Positions 54,994 to 64,000 of a DNA stretch of 64,000 bases are shown here, piece after piece. The number at the start of each line of letters is the position of its first letter. Within the stretch, counting starts at the first letter, position 1. The notes below the pieces were generated by a model, which saw only the letters and a list, made by a program, of their open reading frames with translations, did no database searches and was not told the origin of the DNA. Made by a program: the position numbers and the translations under genes. Where the stretch lies: the NCBI GenBank assembly GCA_002964805.2, contig PUDQ02000143.1, positions 692,001 through 756,000 on the forward strand. The letters are read 5' to 3'. This DNA is from Trametes villosa. Its lineage: Eukaryota; Basidiomycota; Agaricomycetes; Polyporales; Polyporaceae.

Positions 54994-54998
54994 TTACC

Positions 54999-56291
54999 AT
55001 GTCCGAGTCTTGCGGCGTCATGCAGCAGCTCCGTTGCTACCTCGACTGCAACCCCGAGTTCAAGAAGGAGTTCGAGGAGTCCCTCGCAAACGCCATAGCC
55101 ACCGGCGTCCCCCAGTTCGGAGAGTGGGGCATCAAGAACCTCACCGACTACCTCGACTACTGCGAGTCGTTCCTCAAGTGGGTGCCGACCGAGAACAAGG
55201 ACGGCTCTTCCGTCTACAACCACATTTGCGTGTTCTACCTCGTCCTCGACAAGCCGCCTATCTCCTGTCGCCAGAGCCCGATAGATCCCTCTACTCACTG
55301 CCCCTACACCTTTCTCTCGCAGTGGATCATCGACTACGCAAAGGAGATGGGCAAGTTCATGGATTCGCCCGAGTCGATCAGCGAGGAGGCCATCGACACC
55401 TTCTACCAGGCCCCGAGCTACCACATGCAGGACTACGACCGCGTCCCGTGGAAGACCTTCAACGAGTTCTTTGCGCGCAAGATCAAGCCCGAGGTCCGCC
55501 CGATCGACGCGCCCGGCGACGACACCGTGATCGTGAGCCCCGCGGACGCGAAGTTTGATGGCTGGTGGCCCGTCGATGACTCCGCAAACTGCCATTTCGA
55601 CAACGGTGGCGTGTTCAACGTGAAAGGCGTCCCGTGGAGCATCAGCCAGCTGCTCAGCGACGAGTGCAACAACGTCATAGACGAGTACTGGCCGCGATTC
55701 GCAGGCGGCAAGTTCTGCCACTCCTTCCTCGGTCCGAACGACTACCATCGCCAGCACGCGCCCGTGTCTGGCAAGGTTCTCGAGGCACGCGTTATCTCAG
55801 GCCTCTGCTACCTCGAGGTCACCGTCGTCGACGAACCTGAGGACGGGAAGCGTGGCACGCCACGCCCGCGCCTCGTCATGCGCCGCAAGCTGGACCCCGT
55901 CGTTGCCGAGCCTACCAAGGGCGATCCCGGGGCCGACGCTCCGAACACCGCTGGGTACCAGTTCATCCAGGCGCGCGCGCTCGTGCTCATTGACAACCCC
56001 ACCCTTGGACTCGTCGCTGTCCTCCCGATCGGCATGGCGCAGGTGTCGTCGGTCGTGCTGAGCGTGAAGGAGGGCGACTACGTGGAGAAGGGCCAGGAGA
56101 TCTCGTACTTCCAGCTCGGCGGCTCGGACATCGTCATGGTGTTCCAGCCCCAGGCGAACGTGGAGTTCACCGTGGAGAAGTACGACCGCGAGTACGAGCC
56201 GGTGGACGCCGGGCGAGGCTCCGCGGAGAAGCCCGAGCCTGGCTGGCTCAGGTTTGGCCAGCAGATTGCGAAGGCCTCCCCGCTCCAGTGA
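54999..56291 (+). CDS. PSD/PsiD-like decarboxylase, tandem copy 2
   Basis: A single coding exon gives 430 residues, with the same domain order as copy 1: PSDC-like N-terminus (QQLRCYLDCNPEFKKEF), FNEFFARKIKPEVRPIDAP, SPADAKFDG with the catalytic Asp, FLGPNDYHRQHAPVSGKV with the catalytic His, and LGGSD as cleavage site (Ser376). The loop between the histidine region and PNTAGYQFI is about 15 residues shorter than in copy 1 and unrelated in sequence. This loop likely lies near the substrate pocket, so specificity may differ. It is cytosolic and has no membrane segment. A possible 3'-UTR intron (GTAAGT near 56301, TTGCAG near 56369) follows the stop and has an echo after copy 1. Confidence 0.88.
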   Translation: MSESCGVMQQLRCYLDCNPEFKKEFEESLANAIATGVPQFGEWGIKNLTDYLDYCESFLKWVPTENKDGSSVYNHICVFYLVLDKPPISCRQSPIDPSTHCPYTFLSQWIIDYAKEMGKFMDSPESISEEAIDTFYQAPSYHMQDYDRVPWKTFNEFFARKIKPEVRPIDAPGDDTVIVSPADAKFDGWWPVDDSANCHFDNGGVFNVKGVPWSISQLLSDECNNVIDEYWPRFAGGKFCHSFLGPNDYHRQHAPVSGKVLEARVISGLCYLEVTVVDEPEDGKRGTPRPRLVMRRKLDPVVAEPTKGDPGADAPNTAGYQFIQARALVLIDNPTLGLVAVLPIGMAQVSSVVLSVKEGDYVEKGQEISYFQLGGSDIVMVFQPQANVEFTVEKYDREYEPVDAGRGSAEKPEPGWLRFGQQIAKASPLQ

Positions 56292-56799
56292 TGAGGTCGC
56301 GGTAAGTGGTAACCTCGTTCTATCAGCGGAACGAGCGGTATGCTGATGCTTATGGTCGGTTCTTGCAGCAACGACGCCTTCCCCTGCGGGGAATCACCTA
56401 AGTTCTTGGAAAGCAATTCTCAGCCTCTCCGTCGAGTCCCGCCCAAGATACGCCAGTGACTGTGCCGCCTGTGTCCTTCTGAAACCGTTGCATGTGTAGT
56501 GTACGATGGAGACGTGCCAGTGGTACGTCTGCCAGACCGCAATGTCATAAGCTGATCTTCCAACTTCGAATTCAACTTTGCGAGCTCGGCGCGGCGTTCC
56601 TGAGGGTCGACATGCTCCTCTCAACGATGAGGGTTGCCAGCTAATGTGGTTGAACTTCTACCTTAGCTCGTAGTGGTTGAGAGCGTTTACGCACGCAGGG
56701 CGACCTCGAGCAAAACGGTGAGTATCGCTTCCCACCGCACGTGCTTGCCGGGCTAAATCTCGCCTTCGCAGACTCGTGGGCTTTCTCCTTCCCGTCAGC

Positions 56800-57420
56800 G
56801 CCGAACTAGCGCCGGAGAATGTTCAGGCGACGAGGCGGAGCATGCAAGTTGCGAGACAAATGCATCCCGGTGCCGCGTCGGACGGTTCGTTCCCTGCGGC
56901 ATCCTCTCCGTACTGCATCAGCCGTTAAGCCGCGTGTTGCGCGGCGGCGATCCCAATCGGCGTGTAAGCGCCTTCGTCCGGTGCGAGCGGGTCTTCTGGC
57001 GTCTAGCTGCAAAGACCGAACGAAGGTGAGCACGTACCCGCGCCGCTAGTTTCAGCCGTATGCGGAATGGCTCGCTGACTCGGATCTTCTTCAGGATTCG
57101 CGGGATGTGAACAGCCCTAGTCCTGCGAGCGAACACGCGAAGGTGCACCGGGCACGGCATCATTCAGCTCGCGTATTGTTATGACCGGCGGAGCCAGCTC
57201 ACGAATGAATTCTGGTGGGTCCGGTAGAGTTCGGACATCTTGCACATGTCGATGATGCTCCTCCCTCGCTCGGAGGCGTTGTCCTGAGTCAGGAGACGGG
57301 GTCCTGAGAGCGCCGTGGGTTGCGCTACTCAACGCATTGTCCGGTCTTGGCCGGCTACGGTGACGGATGGCCTCTCCTCTGGAGGACGGAACGCCCGTAG
57401 AGGGTATTTAATACGCTGAG
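56800..57420 (+). repeat. Duplicated upstream block of small protein gene, copy at 57 kb
   Basis: It matches 23340-23990 in inverted orientation, so in both places the block runs toward the small protein gene and ends at its TATA element. The copies differ by many substitutions and by indels that are not multiples of three. Confidence 0.8.
57405..57411 (+). promoter_or_regulatory. TATA box of small protein copy 3
   Basis: TATTTAA followed by TACGCTGAG corresponds to TATATAACACGCTG at copy 1. It lies about 243 bp before the ATG. Confidence 0.6.
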
Positions 57421-57647
57421 ATCATCGCAGTAGTATCCCCAGGCCTCAGCATCTGCATACGCAGTACGTGCTCCCTACCGCATCTTGTCCTTAAGCCTGA
57501 TTTCACCGATCATCCTCACTCACATAGTCGCATCCAACGTCTTCACGCACCATCCCTATCACCCCTTCACTAGAACTCGACCAACAGTATGTTGAACGGT
57601 CACTTCTCTATGGCACTGTATCGCTCACGTAGTGTGTTCCTGCCTAG

Positions 57648-57902
57648 ATGACTGGCACCGGCAGCATCATCGTCTCCAACGCCTCCTCCGAGCCGATTCA
57701 CGTCTTCGTCTCCAAATACTCGCGCTCGTCCGCCCACGACGACTGGTACGTCGTCCCCGCCGGCGAGCGCCAGTCGTGGTCGCGCGACGGCTGGGAGGTC
57801 GTCGCGTTCAAGAACGACAACGACAGCGACCGCGGCGGGATATACGTCCCGGTGAACTCCACCGTCACCTACCACGACCTCCACAACATCGTCCGCACCT
57901 AG
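57648..57902 (+). CDS. Small conserved protein, copy 3 of 3 (unknown function)
   Basis: It encodes 84 resid­ues starting MTGTGSIIVSNASSEPIHVF. It shares VFVSKYSRSSAHDDWYVVP, SWSRDGWEVVAFKNDNDSDR and GIYVPVNSTVTYHDLHNI with the other two. A 61-bp 5'-UTR intron (57587-57647, GTATGT donor, CTCAC branch-like, CCTAG acceptor) ends directly at the ATG. It is closest to copy 1, with which it also shares its upstream block. The cysteine of copies 1 and 2 (EPCHVFV) is isoleucine here, so it is not essential. No function can be assigned. Confidence 0.82.
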   Translation: MTGTGSIIVSNASSEPIHVFVSKYSRSSAHDDWYVVPAGERQSWSRDGWEVVAFKNDNDSDRGGIYVPVNSTVTYHDLHNIVRT

Positions 57903-58670
57903 GAGATCGGCGCCAAGGAGATGTAGTACCGCGTAACGAGCGTGCTTCCGAAAGCGGGTGGAGATGTGTATAGTGTAGCATTGTTGACGTTGATATAACC
58001 GCGCGTTTTCAGTCGAGCAGTGTGTGTGTGCTTGTGTGAGTGGTTCGTCAACGGCACTCACTGACTGACGCTGTGTTAGTAAGGGCCGAAAGCACTGCGC
58101 GGCGGCGGTTCGCAGGGGTAGCATTGAGACACTGATGTCTCGGAGGAAGTCGCTCGCCCAACTCAACCCTAACATCCACACTTGCGAGATGTCAGGATGC
58201 CAGAGCTGTGGTCGTCCTCCTTCACATGAATACATAGTACACAGAGCTCACTCGGCCGCGTCACTCGCGGGCCGACACTTCCACTCCTTGATTAGCAGGT
58301 GCAACCATGGAGGTGACATGGCCGCAGCGGACCATGTTGATCGACTCCCGGACCGGGCAGGGTGTATTTTGCAAAGCCGGCGTGCGTTGACGCTGAATGG
58401 AGCCTTCGCAACAAACCATGATGTTCCGCATGCACATCCCTCGAGCTCGGAGCACGGCCTCGGAGGCATCGGCATAGGAACACTCACCTTTCTTCCACTC
58501 CTCGCTCGCAGAGAGCTGCGCTCAGGCTGCTCATCGGAGTTCATAGCCCTCATGATCCTCGTATAGTGTACAACATAGGGATCGAAGCCTCTAGTACTGG
58601 TTCCTTGGATGAGCGAATATCGGACAGCGTGCTCAACAACGCTCCTGAGAACGTACCTTCTGACATCCAC
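57903..58670. other. Intergenic between small protein copy 3 and DUF6533 copy Q
   Basis: The last 100 bp (about 58565-58670) resemble 61475-61571 next to DUF6533 copy P and mark one edge of the tandem duplication. No gene is seen. Confidence 0.6.
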
Positions 58671-60404
58671 TCAAACAGGAACGCTCACATCACCCCGACG
58701 AATCGCCGACTGTAGATCTTCCTTCCTCGCACACGCAGCGCTGCCTTCGTCTGCTGGATTCCTCGCGCCCCACTCGCCGTTACTCTCGCTCGCGGTCAAC
58801 ACGGTCGCACCGTCCGTCCCGTACGAGCGCGACGCCGACACCGACACCGACTGGCGCTGAGAGGCCGCGCGGAATACGACTCGCGAGGGGAGGGTGCCCA
58901 GCTCCGAGAGCTCCGAGTCGCCGAGCGCGTCGGCCGCTTGGAGGAGGTTGAGGATGAAGCGCCAGGTGAAGATCGCCGTGACACTGAGGGAACGCGGCGT
59001 CGGCCGGTGAGCATAAGAGCGAGTGGGAAGAGCGGGGTGCTTACGTCGCAATCCAGGTGGATACGGGCTGGATAACCTGAGTGGGGCGACGTCAGCGAGA
59101 CGGCGTAGCAGCGACTACAGCGAGGATGCTTACATTGAGATTCCTGCTGAGCCCCAGGCCGATGACGTTCGCAAGGAGAAGAGCGCTGTATATCATCACA
59201 GCAATCAGCGATGCCCCCGTCAGATTCGGCCCCCGCAGACGGGTCTCCACGCACATGAAGTACAGAGTGCCGTCCCTCAGCAGAATCGCCGCCAACGTCA
59301 CCTTGAAGTTGATCCGTGCGGCCTCGGCACGCGTACGCCACGTCCGCATGTACGTCGCGAGGAGGACGAGGACATCAGAGACGACGGACGACATGCGAGC
59401 GCCGATGATCCCTTCATATAGTGTGAATCTGGTGAGATAACACCAAGATAGATTTTGCGCATATACGCACAGCTGTTGAAGAGAAAGCGCGTGAGTTGAA
59501 CGCGGACGGAAGAACGAACGGAACAGTCGCTCACTTCTCGTAGGTAACCAGGGGCAGGGAGGACAAGTACCCGCAGTACGGGGGCGAGGAGTTCTGGACG
59601 GCACCCATGCGTACAAAAGTATACTACAGGGTTCAGTCAGCGGCCAGCTAGGGTCTTCGGGCACTCCACGCAATACTACGTGAGCTAGGACGCACAATGA
59701 TAATAGCGGGATTCGCCATGTTGAGGAGAAGGGCGGCTGCGAGGACCCAGCGGCTCCGACCCCATAGTGCGTACACACGCAGGCTTGAGAACGCTGTCAA
59801 ACGTGTCTCAACAATTTTTTTCGCTTGTACATCGGGCACGCATGTGGCAGTACTCACCGGCCGCCGCGATAAGTAGAATCACATCGAGGGCCGACTCACT
59901 GTGTATGATGATACCGCAGCTGCGCGAAGGAGTCAGCATCGCGCGCTTGGGTCCGCCGAACAGCCGCACCTCTGGAACAGATGGCTTCAGTGTGCTTCAA
60001 CCGGCAATAAGTGGACAGAACGTACCCAAAGGGATATTCCTTTGAACGGAGTGCTGTCTAGGACAACAAAGATCGTGCCGAAGAGGGCCGAGTACCGGAC
60101 GGCATAGAAGAGGATGGTTGACGTAGAAAACCCGCGCCTCCACACAAGGTCCACTTCGCGTCCGAACGTCAAGCAGTAGTCGAAGCACATTAATGCTAGA
60201 GGACGGGGAGGGGCGTCATAGATGGTAAGCACGTCGTCCGGGGTATGCCTTGCAGACCTTTGGACTCACTGGCGGCGGCGATGTAGCTGGCTTCCTGATT
60301 CCAACTATTGTTGTTGCATTAGCGTGTTTGCGGCCAACTACGTTGCCCAGCGAAACGCACATTTGTTGAGCAATATCGGCTGCAGATAGGTTGGCGCCCG
60401 CCAT
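58671..60404 (-). CDS. DUF6533 seven-helix membrane protein, tandem copy Q
   Basis: Eleven exons on the minus strand encode 367 residues: 60404-60361, 60304-60270, 60195-60026, 59969-59858, 59793-59696, 59623-59535, 59472-59471, 59411-59255, 59185-59134, 59076-59045, 58983-58671. The DUF6533 signature YIAAATLMCFDYCLTFGREV follows a short N-terminus. Seven hydrophobic segments can be traced, among them STILFYAVRYSALFGTIFVVL, SRWVLAAALLLNMANPAIII and RMSSVVSDVLVLLATYM. A hydrophilic, serine-rich C-terminal tail of about 80 residues follows. The family is common in basidiomycetes and resembles a receptor in topology, but its function is unknown. The 2-nt exon 59472-59471 is needed to keep the frame; see findings. 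Confidence 0.82.
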
Positions 60405-61571
60405 CGTGGCCTTGGCTGAGGCTGGTGTCACGCCGGATCGTAGCGTAAGGTGGAGAATCTAAGGCGTAAGCCCAACTGTGGTGCACCACAGCTGTGGTTG
60501 TGTCGCGGCGCGTGCAGAGGGCGGGGCCCTGGGATGGTATGGGATTGAGCGCAGGGGATGTACTTGAGCGTCGCGTGCACCGGCGTCAAGTGAATGCACA
60601 GATCACACCGGGATGTACTTTCAGAGCCGGCGTATGGTGCCGTGTCATACAGAGGCTCATCTCCGTGATGGACCGGTACACTGCTTTGACCGTGGCCGGT
60701 GGTTCTGTCAACTACTCTTCCGACCTATGCGGAGCATTGAGTACTCACAGGGAATTCCGATGGACATTGTGCGCAGTCCGTGAGAGCGAAGCTGTGGAGC
60801 AAACAGATTCAAGAGCCTGCGAACCTTGCGATCTGCCAAGAATGAGCACAGAACGAGTGCCCGGTGGCTGAGCCTGAGATGGGTCAACATCGCACCTGAC
60901 GTGGAGAAGCGGGGACGGCCCATAACCGCCGAATCTGACTCATGAACAGTCCGGAGGCTCCGAGGTCCGAGGTCCGTAAGTATGGCGACCTCGCACTGCT
61001 AGCATACAGCATATCATTGATTGAGATGTCATTAGTATCATGGCGGTTCGGGGAGAAGGTACAAAAGCGCCAGACGGGGCGTCCACACGCGACGTGATCG
61101 CGCTCAACGCGTTTACTGGGCGCTCCCTTGTCTATCTTGATCTACGGCACCGGCTCCGGTCGGCTGGGGCTCTCTCTGGTCTTGCAAGTGGTATGCGCTC
61201 ATGACTACCTCGGCGAAGCTAGACCAGAAGCTTAGCCCAGAGTGCAACTTTCCAGTAGTGGCCTAGGGGTGAGCGTCCGTCACTTACACATGAACGTTCT
61301 GTATACTAGCTATTTGCGCAATTACTTGCGGGGGATGTTACAGTGCATCTGCTATAAGATGCCGGGTAAGTGGCCCCCGAAGGCATCGAAATTGGGAAAC
61401 TCGCCTTTCGTCTACTACTTGCTAGCAGGGTGCTCAGTACTTTCAACGATGTTCTTATCCCGTATTATCGTCAGACCTGGTACAACATAGTAATCGTGGC
61501 CTCTACTGCACGAGCGAGTATCAGACAGGGTGTTCAACAGCACTGCTTGGAGCGTACCTTCTGACATCCAC
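60405..61571. other. Intergenic between DUF6533 genes
   Basis: The part at about 60700-60960 upstream of Q resembles 63600-63850 upstream of P, so promoter DNA was included in the duplication. A second patch at about 61475-61571 resembles 58565-58670. No extra gene is seen. Confidence 0.6.
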
Positions 61572-63334
61572 TCAAGCTGCAGCGCCCACATCACCCCGAC
61601 GAATCAGCTCTGGACCATCGTTCCTCGCACCCGCAGCCCCGCCTTCGTCCGGCGGGCACCACGCGCCCCACTCGCAGTCGTTTCCGATCGCGGCCGACAC
61701 AGTCGCCATGGCATGCGCACCGTCCGTCCCATACGAGCGCGAGGCCGACGCCGACGCGGACCGGCGCTGATAGGTCGCGCGGAACGCGAGCGAAGGCAGG
61801 GTGCCCAGCTCCGAGAACTGCGATTCGCCGCCAGCCCCCAACACGTCCGCCGCTTGGTAGAGGTCAAGTATGAAGCGCGAAGTGAAGATCGCCGTGAAGC
61901 TGCGGGTGCGGCGGGAGTCGAGGCGCAACGTCTGCTGGTCAGCATAAGAGCAAGCAGAAGGAGAGGGTGCGTACACCGCAATCCAGGTGGACATAGGCTC
62001 GATGACCTAGGTGGGGCGACGTCAGCGAGACCGAGTAGCAGCGACTGCGACGAAGGATGCTTGCATTGAAATCCCTGCTGAGCCCCAGGCCGATGACGTT
62101 CGCAAGGAGGAGAACGCTGTGTGTCACCCCAGCAGTCAGCAATGCCAGCCATCGGATTCGGCCGAGGACGAGTCTCCACGCACACGAAGTACAGAGTGCC
62201 GTCCCTCAGCAGAATAGCTGCAAACGTCACCCTTAAGTTGACCCGTGCAGCCTCGGCGCGCATAGGCCACGTCCGCGTGCACGTCGCGAGGAGGACGAGG
62301 ACGTCGGAGACGACGGACGACATGCGCGCGCCGGTCATCCCTGCACAGTCGGCATTCAGTGAGCAAACACCGGGAGGAATTCTACTCATACGCACAGCTG
62401 TTAAAGGGAAAGTGCATGAGAGCGCGGACGGAGACACGAACGAAATAGCCGCTTACTTCTCGTAGGTAGCCACGGGAATGGAGGAAAAGAACCCGCAGTA
62501 CGGGGGCAAGGAATTCTCGATGGTGTCCATCAGTACAAAAGTATACTACAGGGGTAGTCAGCGGGCAACTGGGGTTGTCGAGCACTGCCCGCTATCATAC
62601 GTGAGCTGCGACGCACAATGGTGATAGCGGGATTCGCCATCCCAAGGAGCAGGGCGGCTGCGAGGACCCAGCGACTCCGGTCCCATAGTGCGTACACGCG
62701 CAGGCTTGAGAACACTGTCAAACAAGTCTCAATGATTTTTTGTCCGTCGGGTGTGTATGCAGTACAGTACTCACCGGCGGCCGCGGTAAGCAGAATGATA
62801 TTGAGGGCCATACTAATGTGTATGACGATACCGCAGCTGCACAAAGGGGTTAGCATGGGGCACTCGGGTCCACCGGACAGCCACACCTCTGTAGTAACGG
62901 ATAGCTTCAGCGTGCTTCAACGGGCAGGAAGTGGAAAGAACAAACCCAAACAGGCATTCCCTTGAACGGAGATATCTCCAGGATAACGAAAATGGTGTTG
63001 AAGAGGGCCGAGTACCGCACCGCATAGAAGAGAATGGTCGACGTAGAGAACCCGCGCCTCCACACAAGGCCCACTTCGCGTCCGAACGTCAAGCAGTAGT
63101 CAAAGCAGACTAATGCTAGAGGGCGGAGGGGGCCGTCGTAAATAGTGAGCACGTCGTACATTATATGCCTTGTGAAGCCCTTGGACTTACTGGTGGCGGC
63201 AATATAGTTAGCTTCCGCGATCCGACTGTCGCTGTGGCATTAGCGCGATGGAACTCGGGCACGATATCCAGCGAAACGCACATTCGTTGGTAGGTCGAGA
63301 TGATTATCGCAGCGGTAGCGTTGGCGTCCGCCAT
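61572..63334 (-). CDS. DUF6533 seven-helix membrane protein, tandem copy P
   Basis: Eleven exons encode 377 residues: 63334-63282, 63231-63191, 63115-62946, 62886-62775, 62714-62617, 62545-62457, 62397-62396, 62340-62184, 62116-62065, 62006-61975, 61899-61572. The total is divisible by three only if the 2-nt exon 62397-62396 is included. It starts MADANATAAIIISTYQR; the DUF6533 part reads ANYIAATTLVCFDYCLTFG. Seven hydrophobic segments and a serine/alanine-rich C-tail match copy Q. Intron 9 has a GC-AG boundary (AAT|GCAAGC) where Q has GT-AG. Exons 3-10 have exactly the same lengths as in Q. It is probably a plasma or internal membrane protein; its role is unknown. Confidence 0.82.
62396..62397 (-). 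other. Two-nucleotide exon (CT) of DUF6533 copy P
   Basis: It is flanked by a 59-bp intron (GTAAGC...TTTAACAG) and a 55-bp intron (GTGCGT...GTGCAG). It restores phase between exon 6 (ends ...TAC GAG AA) and exon 8 (starts GG ATG ACC), giving codons AAC TGG. The same arrangement is at 59471-59472 in copy Q. Confidence 0.6.
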
Positions 63335-64000
63335 TGCAGCCTTCAAGCTCAGTGATAGGTGACCTAAGGTCGAAGTCAAACTGCGGTGCGCCGCAATCGT
63401 GGTATCGTAGCGTACGCAGCGGGAAGGGAACTGGCATCCAACGAGGCGGAGGGCAGGGGATGTACTTGAGCACGCTCGCACTCGCGCCATGTGAATGCAA
63501 TGACCAGACTGGGGTATGCTTCGGGAGCTCCTCATGATGTCGTATCATGGAGGTACCTCTAGCTGTGATGAGGATACGTGCTTCTGTGGCCTTGGTCAAT
63601 GATTCTGTCAACTCTCCTTCCCCATGCTGAACATCGAGTACAAGGGAGGCCGATAGAGATTGCAGGGACCGTGAGTGCAGAGCTGTGAGCCGAACAGATG
63701 CAAAAGACGGCGAACTTTGCAATCTGCCTGCCATCGGCGAGGAAGAGCACAAAACGGGTGCCTGAGATAGGTCAACATTGTACCTGAGGTGGGGACCGCT
63801 CAGTATCCGCCGAATTTGACTGATGAAGAGACCGAACGCACCGCGGTCCTGGATCCCGATGGGTAAGTACCCACCGGCAGAATCTGAATGACAGCCGGTG
63901 CTATAAGTAGGGCTGGGTGGATGAGCCCTCCTGAGCAGCGAGAATAGTACTTCCGTGGCAATGCATTAAGTGTGGTGCTGCCGTGGCTGGATCGGCTAGC
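63335..64000. other. Upstream region of DUF6533 copy P, right window edge
   Basis: About 63600-63850 is similar to 60700-60960 upstream of copy Q. No complete gene is visible before the window ends. Confidence 0.55.

Larger units (their letters stand above)
56292..57586. other. Intergenic, includes the duplicated upstream block
   Basis: This is the 3' flank of PSD-like copy 2 and the upstream DNA of small protein copy 3. No gene is supported apart from the repeat at 56800-57420. Confidence 0.6.

Noticed and set aside
51912..56291. A psilocybin-type biosynthetic cluster around the PsiD-like genes
   Set aside because: No kinase, methyltransferase or P450 of that pathway lies within the window. 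Two decarboxylases alone do not make the cluster.

Overview
The window looks like an Agaricomycete (mushroom-forming or wood-decay basidiomycete) chromosome. It is GC-rich and has intron-dense genes whose introns are mostly 47-83 bp with GT-AG ends. Its families fit that group: F-box-like repertoires, DUF6533 seven-helix membrane proteins, a HET-domain protein, PsiD/PSD-like decarboxylases and a Ty1/copia element. A closer affiliation (for example Polyporales) is only a guess. I saw no CRISPR array, bacterial-type operon, rRNA or convincing tRNA gene. Exon models were built by eye from splice sites, reading phase and comparison between paralogues inside the window.

Layout. 1-12265: an F-box-like pseudogene on the minus strand, split by a compound copia retrotransposon (289-11199) with the structure LTR-internal-LTR-internal-LTR and a 5-bp target duplication. 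13025-15044: HET-domain protein. 15644-17258: Fus3/Kss1-type MAP kinase (minus). 17259-20732: long stretch without recognisable genes. 20733-28660: three intact F-box-like paralogues (one plus, two tandem minus), with a small conserved protein gene (22840-23088, minus) between them. 28973-33981: divergent housekeeping pair, the DEAD-box helicase MAK5 (minus) and an RMD1/DUF155 membrane protein (plus), sharing a 285-bp promoter. 35006-35278: second small conserved protein. 36279-36925: unknown CxxC protein. 38397-39493: C2H2 transcription factor (minus). 40464-45372: two tandem 13-exon MFS transporters of the allantoate-permease type. 45919-49308: RRM/MLLE protein resembling Rrm4 of endosomal mRNA transport. 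51912-56291: two tandem PSD/PsiD-like decarboxylases. 57648-57902: third small conserved protein. 58671-63334: two tandem DUF6533 membrane proteins (minus).

The main theme is local duplication. Nearly every accessory gene here has a partner nearby: F-box-like C/D, MFS 1/2, PSD-like 1/2, DUF6533 P/Q, and the small protein in three copies. Two small-protein copies, 34 kb apart in inverted orientation, also share about 0.65 kb of upstream DNA. Housekeeping genes (MAPK, MAK5, RMD1-like, RRM4-like) are single copy.

The most unusual observation is in the two DUF6533 genes. Both need a 2-nucleotide exon, at the same place and flanked by two ordinary introns, to keep their reading frame.
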